This document shows, one piece after another, positions 1 through 5,634 of a stretch of 6,336 nucleotides of DNA. The stretch is from assembly GCA_023269455.1 (NCBI GenBank), contig JAHFTG010000128.1, forward strand, positions 1-6,336, written 5' to 3'. Each line of letters starts with the position of its first letter. The stretch's first letter is position 1. A program made the translations under genes and the position numbers. The DNA comes from Opitutaceae bacterium. Lineage in GTDB: Bacteria; Verrucomicrobiota; Verrucomicrobiia; Opitutales; Opitutaceae. A model generated the notes under the pieces. The model was not told the origin of the DNA. It did no database searches and saw only the letters and a program-made list of their open reading frames with translations.

Positions 1-757
1 GGTGGCTTGCGTGGCGGGCGAGTGGAAGCAGGCGCGGAAGGGCGCGAGCGAGGCCGAGGCGCGGGCGGCGCGGTTTGAGTTTTTCGGGCGCGAACTTTCG
101 AGGCGGCGCATCAAGGCGCTTTGGCTGGGGCATCAGCAGGACGACATCGCGGAGACGGCGTTGATGCGGCTCGCACGCGGCAGCGGCACGGCAGGGTTGG
201 CGGCCCCGCGGCCCGTGCAAACGATGCCCGAGGGCCGTGTTCATCTGCGACCGCTGCTCACGTTGAAAAAAAGGGAAATCATCCAGGCCTTGACGGCGGG
301 CGGCGCGATGTGGCGCGAGGATGCGAGCAACGAAACGGAGGACTACTTTCGCAACCGTATCCGTCATGAGGTGTTGCCGGCGTGGACGGTGGTGGCGGGC
401 GACCGGGATGCGTTGGCGGGCGCGGCGTTGTCGCGCGAACTGTTGGAGGAGGACGATGTTGCGCTGGAGGCGTGGTTGGACGCGCTCGCTCCGTTGGGCG
501 CGGACGGACGGCTCGATGTGAAGGCGTTGGCAGGCAAACCTCGCGGCATCGTGCGGCGCGCGCTCTATCGCTGGCTGGGCGTGCAGGCCGACACGGGCGA
601 TCTTTCGCGGCAGGGATTCACGCTGCTGCTGGCGGCGGTGGAAGCGGGGAAGGCGACGCGTTTTAGCCTGGGAAGGAGTGGGTTTGCGGTGATTCGCAAG
701 GGCCAGTTGCTCTTTGAGAAAGCCCCGCGCAAGCCTTTGGCGGGCGACCGGAAATAA
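1..757 (+). CDS. tilS: tRNA(Ile)-lysidine synthase TilS, 3' part (5' end outside window)
   Basis: TilS uses ATP to join lysine to C34 of tRNA-Ile(CAU), which changes both its amino-acid identity and its codon reading from AUG to AUA; it is normally essential. The reading frame is open from base 2 to the TAA at 755-757 (251 visible codons). The visible part has the family's post-PP-loop motif GHQQDDIAETALMRLARGSG (visible residues 43-62), RPLL at 83-86, and the EDASN...YFRNRIR block (106-121). The SGGxDS ATP-binding loop must lie upstream, so the GTG at base 2 is an internal codon and not a start. The protein ends soon after the substrate-binding domain (LGRSGFAVIRKGQLLFEK), so the extra C-terminal TilS_C domain of the E. 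coli type seems absent, giving a short form like that known from Aquifex. The stop overlaps an ATG in the ftsH frame, which suggests a shared transcript. Identity is confident; the C-terminal domain call is inferred from where the similarity ends. Confidence 0.93.
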   Translation, partial: VACVAGEWKQARKGASEAEARAARFEFFGRELSRRRIKALWLGHQQDDIAETALMRLARGSGTAGLAAPRPVQTMPEGRVHLRPLLTLKKREIIQALTAGGAMWREDASNETEDYFRNRIRHEVLPAWTVVAGDRDALAGAALSRELLEEDDVALEAWLDALAPLGADGRLDVKALAGKPRGIVRRALYRWLGVQADTGDLSRQGFTLLLAAVEAGKATRFSLGRSGFAVIRKGQLLFEKAPRKPLAGDRK

Positions 758-822
758 TGGGTCCGGGCCAATTGACTTATAACCGGGAACCTCCACGGTC
801 TTTGTTAAGTCTTAATCGTATA
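758..822 (+). promoter_or_regulatory. A/T-rich tilS-ftsH spacer, probable ftsH leader without Shine-Dalgarno
   Basis: This stretch is open in the ftsH frame but does not look coded. It is A/T-richer than its surroundings, and holds a TTA codon at 805-807 that the ftsH body never uses in frame. It contains TTGACT (772-777), resembling a sigma-70 -35 box, and TATAAT (819-824), a perfect -10 box. They are 41 bases apart and so cannot form one promoter; the TATAAT also overlaps the ATG at 823. No purine-rich ribosome-binding site precedes either ATG 757 or ATG 823. TTAA elements lie 18 and 11 bases before ATG 823, resembling the leader of ugd. Whether it holds a promoter cannot be decided from sequence. 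Confidence 0.35.
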
Positions 823-2841
823 ATGCCTGATCCTAAAAACGATAGTAAACGCCGTCCGCTCAAGAGTCTTCCGCCTGACCGTTTCCCGCTGAAGGTGGCC
901 TTGATCTGGCTGTCCATCGTCCTCGCTCTGGTTGCGATCTATTCGCTGAGCCCGAGTCACGGGGTGCCTGTCGCCAACCTCAAAATCCAAGAGGTTATGG
1001 AATACGCCGATGCAGGCAAAGTGGATTCCGGCATCATCCGCCATGACGGTTCTTATGGACCGGAGGGCGCGGTGCTCACGGGTAAACTCAAGGAAGCCTC
1101 GCTCGAAATAGATGGTGCGAAGACCGCGCAATTCCGCGCCTCGGGCAGCCTTACTCAGGACGGTCTGCAACGCTTGCAGAAGACGAAGCTCTTCGAGGAG
1201 CCGCCGATCAGCAGCATGTGGGGCCAGATCGCCTCGCAGATTCTCCCGATCATTCTTGTGATCAGCCTGCTGTATTTCCTGTTTGTGCGTCAGCTCCGCC
1301 AGGCGGGCCGGGGCGCGCTGAACTTCGGCAAGAGCAAGGCCAAGCTGCTGGCCCGCGACCGCGACAAGATTACCTTTTCGGAAGTCGCCGGCTGCGACGA
1401 GGCCAAGGAAGAAATCGCCGAGGTCGTCGAATTCCTCAAGGACCCGAAAAAATTCCAAAAAATGGGCGGCAAGATTCCGAAGGGGCTTCTGCTCGTCGGT
1501 CCTCCCGGCACGGGCAAGACCCTTCTCGCCAAGGCCGTGGCGGGCGAGGCCGAGGTGCCCTTTTTCAGTATCTCCGGCTCTGATTTCGTCGAAATGTTCG
1601 TCGGGGTCGGCGCAAGCCGCGTGCGTGATATGTTTGAGCAGGGCCGCAAGAATGCGCCCTGCATCATCTTCATCGACGAGATCGATGCGGTCGGTCGTCA
1701 GCGCGGCGCCGGTCTCGGCGGTGGCAACGACGAACGCGAACAGACGCTTAATTCCATGCTCGTCGAGATGGACGGCTTCGACACCACCGAAGGCGTGATC
1801 ATCATCGCGGCGACCAACCGCCCCGACGTGCTCGACCAAGCTCTCCTGCGCCCGGGCCGTTTTGACCGCCAGGTGTATGTCGATCTGCCCGACATCGTGG
1901 GCCGTGAGCAAATCCTCCGGGTTCACGCCCGCAAGATCACCATGGCCGAGGACGTTAATCTCAACGTCATCGCCCGTGGCACGCCGGGACTTTCCGGCGC
2001 CGATCTGGCCAACTTGCTCAATGAGTCGGCGTTGCTCGCCGCACGTCGTAACAAGAAAAAAGTCGAGATGATCGACGTCGATGACGCCCGCGAAAAAGTC
2101 CAGTTTGGCCGCGAGCGCCGCCGGGTGATGGATGACGGCGAGAAGAAGCTCACCGCTTATCACGAGGCGGGCCATGCGCTCGTCACGGCGGTGCTTGATG
2201 ACGGTCTGTTGCCGGTCCACAAGGTCACGATCATCCCGCGCGGCGGCAGCCTCGGCAGCACGATGTATATCCCGAGCAAGGACATCCTCACCCAGGAAAA
2301 AAAGCGCCTCGAAATCCGCATCGCCATCGGCTGCGCCGGGCGCATCGCGGAAGAACTCGTGTTGCACGACATCTCCAATGGCGCCTCGGGCGACATCAAA
2401 CAGGTCACGCGGATCGCCCGCCACATGGTGTGCGACTGGGGCATGAGCCCGCTCGGCATGATCGCCTATGGCGAGAGCAACGACACCGTATTCCTCGGTC
2501 GCGAGATCACCCGCAGCCAGCCGTATTCGGAAGAAACTGCACGCAAGATCGACGCCGAGGTCTTCCGTATCGTGGACGCCCAATACCTGCGCGCGACCGA
2601 GATCATCAAGACGCACCGCGCCGCGCTTGATGCCGTGGCCGCCGCGTTGCTCGAGCACGAGACCATCGAGGGCAAACACGTCTTGGAGATCTTGAATACC
2701 GGTGCCATCAGCTCGCCGGTCATCCGTGAGATTCCACCCGCGCTGCCGAAGGTCGATGACAAGGCGGCCAAGAAACCAGTTGAAAAAGAAAGCTCCGATG
2801 GCTTGGGCGGCGCGCATGCGCCTTCGCCCTCGCCAGCCTGA
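823..2841 (+). CDS. ftsH: ATP-dependent zinc metalloprotease FtsH
   Basis: FtsH is a hexameric inner-membrane AAA+ protease that pulls out and degrades unassembled membrane proteins and some short-lived cytosolic regulators. From ATG 823 it has 672 residues, close to the usual 610-690. Order: TM segment 1 (about 23-42), periplasmic FtsH-ext domain (43-135), TM segment 2 (136-155), AAA+ module with Walker A GPPGTGKT (226-233), pore loop FVGVG (259-263), Walker B IIFIDE (281-286), second region of homology with arginine fingers R343 and R346, then the M41 peptidase with zinc site HEAGH (447-451) and third ligand D524. All key residues are present. The tail after about residue 635 is rich in Pro, Lys and Ser and is probably disordered. 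An in-frame ATG at 757, overlapping the tilS stop, would add 22 residues. I prefer 823 because the added residues have A/T-rich codons unlike the body and include its only TTA. The gene probably shares transcripts with tilS and ends at the terminator at 2860-2893. Confidence 0.97.
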   Translation: MPDPKNDSKRRPLKSLPPDRFPLKVALIWLSIVLALVAIYSLSPSHGVPVANLKIQEVMEYADAGKVDSGIIRHDGSYGPEGAVLTGKLKEASLEIDGAKTAQFRASGSLTQDGLQRLQKTKLFEEPPISSMWGQIASQILPIILVISLLYFLFVRQLRQAGRGALNFGKSKAKLLARDRDKITFSEVAGCDEAKEEIAEVVEFLKDPKKFQKMGGKIPKGLLLVGPPGTGKTLLAKAVAGEAEVPFFSISGSDFVEMFVGVGASRVRDMFEQGRKNAPCIIFIDEIDAVGRQRGAGLGGGNDEREQTLNSMLVEMDGFDTTEGVIIIAATNRPDVLDQALLRPGRFDRQVYVDLPDIVGREQILRVHARKITMAEDVNLNVIARGTPGLSGADLANLLNESALLAARRNKKKVEMIDVDDAREKVQFGRERRRVMDDGEKKLTAYHEAGHALVTAVLDDGLLPVHKVTIIPRGGSLGSTMYIPSKDILTQEKKRLEIRIAIGCAGRIAEELVLHDISNGASGDIKQVTRIARHMVCDWGMSPLGMIAYGESNDTVFLGREITRSQPYSEETARKIDAEVFRIVDAQYLRATEIIKTHRAALDAVAAALLEHETIEGKHVLEILNTGAISSPVIREIPPALPKVDDKAAKKPVEKESSDGLGGAHAPSPSPA

Positions 2842-2847
2842 GGCGAG
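2829..2847 (+). other. Small hairpin enclosing the ftsH stop codon
   Basis: CTCGCC (2829-2834) and GGCGAG (2842-2847) form a perfect 6-bp stem with a 7-base loop that contains most of the ftsH TGA (2839-2841). No T-run follows, so it is not a terminator by itself. It lies 12 bases before the intrinsic terminator and may protect the 3' end of the transcript or may be chance in GC-rich DNA. Confidence 0.35.
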
Positions 2848-2859
2848 ATCGAAATCCAC

Positions 2860-2893
2860 AAAAGCGCAGGGGGATGACCTCTGCGCTTTTTTT
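2860..2893 (+). terminator. Strong intrinsic terminator after ftsH
   Basis: AAAGCGCAGGGG (starting at 2861) pairs with the complementary arm ending at 2889: nine perfect pairs (2861-2869 with 2881-2889), one G-U pair (2870-2880), two more G-C pairs (2871-2872 with 2878-2879) and a five-base loop GATGA (2873-2877). A2860-T2890 can extend the stem. A run of seven T (2887-2893) follows directly. This is a textbook Rho-independent terminator for + strand transcription and should end the tilS-ftsH transcript. The reverse direction has only four T, so it is probably one-way. Confidence 0.9.
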
Positions 2894-2930
2894 GTCGAAA
2901 CCAGCTTCCTTTTCCCAATTTTCCGACGTC

Positions 2931-4199
2931 ATGGCCTTTTCTCAGATTTCGTTTTCATCGCTCGGTGATCGTGCCAAGCCGCCGACCATCGCACGGTTGA
3001 TGGCCCTGATGCTGGAGAACCCCGGTCTGCTTTCACTGGCGGCAGGGTTTACGGACAATCAAACATTGCCGGTGGCGGCGGTGAAGGCGGCGGTGGATGC
3101 GCTCGCCGCCCAATCGGGTGAACCTCAATATCTGCAATATGGCACCAATCAGGGCCGCCTTGGGTTGCGTTCACTGCTCGCGGACCGGCTGCTGAATCAG
3201 GAGCCGACTTTGCGGGCTGATGCTGATCGCATAAAGGAGAGTTTTTTTATCACCAACGGTTCCCAGCAGGCGCTCTATCTGGCGATGCAGGTGTTGTGTG
3301 ATCCGGGCGACATCGTGTTGGTGGATCGGCCAAGTTACTTTGTGTTTTTGGAGATGCTGACAGGGCTGGGCGTGCAGGCGCGTTCGCTTCCTTTGGATGC
3401 CGCCGGGCGCATCGACGGACCGGCGTTGCGCGCGCTGCTGGCGGCCATGCGGGCGCGAGGTGAACTGTCACGGTTGAAGGCGGTTTATTTCGTGAGTTAT
3501 TTTTCCAATCCGTCGGCGCGCAGTCTCGACGAAGCCGAGAAAAACGCGGTCGCCGAGGCGCTGACCGCCGAGGGCGCGGTGGTGCCGGTGGTCGAGGACG
3601 CGGCCTACCGTGAGCTGTATTATGAGAGCCCCAATGCGGCGCGCAGTGTGTTGAGTCTGCCCGCATGGGAGGCTTTCCCTCGGTTGTATCTTTCGACGCT
3701 GACGAAGCCGTTTGCGAGTGGACTGAAGGTCGGCTACGGCACCTGCACGGACGCGGGTTTGCTGGCGAAGATGATGCATGTAAGAGGGCATCACGACTTC
3801 GGGACCGCGAATTTCACACAGGCGATTCTTGAGCAAGTGTTGGCGGACGGTGGCTTGGACCGTCAGCTCGCGGTGATTCGTCCGGCTTACTTGCGGAAGA
3901 TGCGGGCGCTGCACGCGGCGTTGACCGAGGCCGGTCTGCCGGAGCTGGGCTGGCGCTGGCAAGTGCCGGAGGGTGGCCTGTATCTCTGGTTGGAGGCGCC
4001 GCCGGCGTTCGACACGGGGGTGGATTCGGCTTTCTGCCGGGCGTGCGTCGAGGCGGGCGTGCTTTATGTGCCTGGCGAACTGTGCTTCGGAGACGATGCG
4101 CCGCGGAATTTTGTGCGCCTTAGTTTTGGGGTGTTGAGCGAAAAAGACTTGGCGGAGGCGGGGCGGCGTTTCGCAGCGGTGGCGCGTCGGCTGGCCTGA
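2931..4199 (+). CDS. PLP-dependent aminotransferase, class I/II fold (2-aminoadipate/MocR-like branch)
   Basis: This is a 422-residue fold-type I aminotransferase, a cytosolic enzyme moving an amino group between an amino acid and a 2-oxo acid through pyridoxal phosphate. Visible signatures: NGSQQAL (109-115, phosphate-binding loop), FSNPSA (191-196, the family's NPTG position, N193), EDAAYREL with D223 (pairs with the PLP ring nitrogen) and Y226, STLTKPFASGLKVGYG with K259 as the PLP lysine, and FVRLSFG with R396, expected to bind the substrate carboxylate. Overall it resembles the LysN/2-aminoadipate and MocR-catalytic-domain group, but no GntR DNA-binding domain is present. The true substrate cannot be read from sequence. 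Unusual points are NPSA in place of NPTG and Lys in place of the usual Arg in the GLKVGY segment. The frame is open back to an ATG at 2874, but that ATG lies in the terminator loop; ATG 2931, giving MAFSQISFSSLGDR, is the sensible start. No Shine-Dalgarno sequence precedes it. It must be transcribed from its own promoter or by readthrough. Confidence 0.9.
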   Translation: MAFSQISFSSLGDRAKPPTIARLMALMLENPGLLSLAAGFTDNQTLPVAAVKAAVDALAAQSGEPQYLQYGTNQGRLGLRSLLADRLLNQEPTLRADADRIKESFFITNGSQQALYLAMQVLCDPGDIVLVDRPSYFVFLEMLTGLGVQARSLPLDAAGRIDGPALRALLAAMRARGELSRLKAVYFVSYFSNPSARSLDEAEKNAVAEALTAEGAVVPVVEDAAYRELYYESPNAARSVLSLPAWEAFPRLYLSTLTKPFASGLKVGYGTCTDAGLLAKMMHVRGHHDFGTANFTQAILEQVLADGGLDRQLAVIRPAYLRKMRALHAALTEAGLPELGWRWQVPEGGLYLWLEAPPAFDTGVDSAFCRACVEAGVLYVPGELCFGDDAPRNFVRLSFGVLSEKDLAEAGRRFAAVARRLA

Positions 4200-4268
4200 A
4201 TTTCCGACATAGTCAAAATCCGCCTTGGATTCGGGTGTTAACGGCGACAACTTAACCTCTCTTTAATT
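4200..4268 (+). promoter_or_regulatory. Intergenic leader upstream of ugd, no Shine-Dalgarno
   Basis: This 69-base gap is A/T-richer than the flanking genes. It holds a weak hairpin, AATCC (4217-4221) with GGATT (4227-4231), without a T-run, so no convincing terminator for the aminotransferase gene. GTTAA (4237-4241) and TTAAC (4252-4256) form another short inverted repeat. The bases before ATG 4269 are pyrimidine- and A/T-rich (CTCTCTTTAATT) with no GGAGG-like site. A TTAA lies 17 bases before the ATG, as in the ftsH leader at 18. I see no clear -35/-10 pair. It probably carries the translation leader and perhaps a promoter for ugd. Confidence 0.35.
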
Positions 4269-5627
4269 ATGAAAATCTGTTGTATCGGCGCTGGTTACGT
4301 GGGCGGGCCAACCATGGCGATGATCGCTTTCAAGGCTCCCGATATCCAAGTGACGGTCGTTGATATGAACGCTGCGCGCATCGCGGCGTGGAATTCCGAT
4401 ACGTTGCCCATCTACGAGCCGGGACTCGACGAGGTCGTGAAGCAGGCGCGCGGACGGAATCTATTCTTCTCCACGGCGGTGAAGGAGAACATCGCGGCGG
4501 CGGACATCATTTTTGTGTCGGTGAACACTCCCACCAAGACCTACGGCGTGGGCGCGGGGCGCGCGGCCGATCTGCGCTACATCGAGTCGGTGGCGCGCAC
4601 CATCGCCGAGGTGGCGACGACGCCGAAGATCATCGTGGAAAAATCCACCATTCCGGTGAAGACCGCCGAGACGATCCAGCAGATCCTCGCGGCGAACACG
4701 TCGGGCGCGACGTTTCAGGTGCTTTCGAATCCCGAGTTTCTGGCGGAGGGAACGGCAGTGCAGGACTTGATCAGTCCGGACCGCGTGCTTATCGGCGGCG
4801 AACGCACGCCCGAGGGCGCGAAGGCGGTGGAGACGCTGGTGAGTGTTTACGCACGCTGGGTGCCGCGCGAGCGTATCATCACGACCAACCTGTGGTCGTC
4901 GGAACTGTCGAAGCTGGTGGCCAACGCGTTTCTCGCGCAGCGCATTTCCTCGATCAATGCGATCTCGGCTTTGTGCGAGGCGACCGGCGCAGATGTGGAT
5001 GAAGTGGCCAACGCCATCGGCAAGGATTCACGCATCGGGCCCAAGTTTTTGAAGGCTTCGGTGGGCTTCGGCGGCTCGTGTTTCCAGAAGGATATTCTTA
5101 ATCTTTCCTACCTGTGCGAGAGTTTCGGACTGAACGAAGTGGCGTCTTACTGGGCGAGCGTCGTCAAAATGAACGACTACCAGAAGCAGCGTTTCTCGGC
5201 CAAAATCGTCAAGACGCTGTTCAATTCCGTGGCGGATAAACGCATCGCGGTGCTGGGTTTTGCCTTCAAGAAGGACACGGACGACACGCGTGAATCGGCT
5301 GCGATCAACATCGTGCGCGATCTGCTGGCCGAGCAGGCCAACGTGGTCGTCTATGATCCCAAGGTGTCAGGGGCGGAAATCGTTTCCGACGTGCTGGGCA
5401 AGGGGCAGACGAATCCGCGTCTGACAGTCGCGGCGAGCGCCTATGAGGCGGCGAAGGGCGCGCATGCGATCGCCATCGTGACGGAGTGGGATGAGTTCAA
5501 GACGCTCGACTACGCGAAGATTTTCGAGGGCATGCAGAAGCCGGCTTTCGTGTTCGACGGGCGCAATATCGTCGATCTGGCGAAGCTTCGCGAAGTGGGT
5601 TTCCGCGCCTTCGGGATCGGACGGTGA
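4269..5627 (+). CDS. ugd: UDP-glucose 6-dehydrogenase, animal-like type
   Basis: The enzyme oxidises UDP-glucose to UDP-glucuronate with two NAD+, supplying a precursor for uronic-acid-containing polysaccharides and for UDP-xylose. At 452 residues it has the full three-part layout: NAD-binding Rossmann domain with GAGYVG (7-12) and D32 at the end of strand 2 (favours NAD over NADP), central helical domain (about 205-305), and UDP-sugar domain (about 325-440). Expected active-site residues are present: T127, E156 and E160 (NPEFLAEG), K215 and N219 (SSELSKLVANAFLAQ), K262, the catalytic C271 in GFGGSCFQKD with D275, K334 in FAFKKDT, and R432 in FDGRN. Long stretches read like human UGDH from memory (for example AWNS.TLPIYEPGL, NTPTKTYG.G.GRAADL, AQRISSIN.ISALCEATGADV), with a steady offset of 4-5 residues, and it lacks the longer human C-terminal tail. 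The common bacterial Ugd differs in these blocks. ATG 4269 is the natural start because the Rossmann strand begins at residue 2. It is convergent with the PEP-CTERM gene 7 bases away. Confidence 0.97.
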   Translation: MKICCIGAGYVGGPTMAMIAFKAPDIQVTVVDMNAARIAAWNSDTLPIYEPGLDEVVKQARGRNLFFSTAVKENIAAADIIFVSVNTPTKTYGVGAGRAADLRYIESVARTIAEVATTPKIIVEKSTIPVKTAETIQQILAANTSGATFQVLSNPEFLAEGTAVQDLISPDRVLIGGERTPEGAKAVETLVSVYARWVPRERIITTNLWSSELSKLVANAFLAQRISSINAISALCEATGADVDEVANAIGKDSRIGPKFLKASVGFGGSCFQKDILNLSYLCESFGLNEVASYWASVVKMNDYQKQRFSAKIVKTLFNSVADKRIAVLGFAFKKDTDDTRESAAINIVRDLLAEQANVVVYDPKVSGAEIVSDVLGKGQTNPRLTVAASAYEAAKGAHAIAIVTEWDEFKTLDYAKIFEGMQKPAFVFDGRNIVDLAKLREVGFRAFGIGR

Positions 5628-5634
5628 TTCGTCC

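Noticed and set aside
2..4. GTG as start codon of tilS
   Set aside because: The SGGxDS ATP-binding loop would be missing; the sequence begins in the middle of the family alignment, so the gene is cut by the window edge.
819..824. Perfect TATAAT as a promoter -10 box for ftsH
   Set aside because: It overlaps the ATG at 823, so transcription would start inside the gene, and no -35 box lies 16-18 bases upstream (TTGACT is 41 bases away, TTGTTA 11).
2812..2821. GCGCATGCGC palindrome near the ftsH 3' end
   Set aside because: A short palindrome in coding GC-rich DNA, not repeated elsewhere in the window.
805..2859. 684-codon open frame on the - strand covering all of ftsH
   Set aside because: It is in exact codon register with ftsH and exists only because ftsH avoids TTA, CTA and TCA codons. 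Its translation has no recognisable domain, and ftsH explains the DNA fully.
4217..4231. AATCC-GGATT hairpin as terminator for the aminotransferase gene
   Set aside because: The stem has only five pairs and no T-run follows.
3468..4250. 260-codon open frame on the - strand over the aminotransferase
   Set aside because: Arg/His/Pro-rich translation typical of the reverse of GC-rich coding sequence; the sense strand has all aminotransferase motifs.
4388..5002. 204-codon + strand frame inside ugd
   Set aside because: Gly/Arg/His-rich low-complexity shadow of the well-supported ugd frame.
5581..5595. Two overlapping 10-base palindromes (CGAAGCTTCG and CTTCGCGAAG)
   Set aside because: They lie within the ugd coding sequence and are explained by the codons; no repeat or function nearby supports a site.
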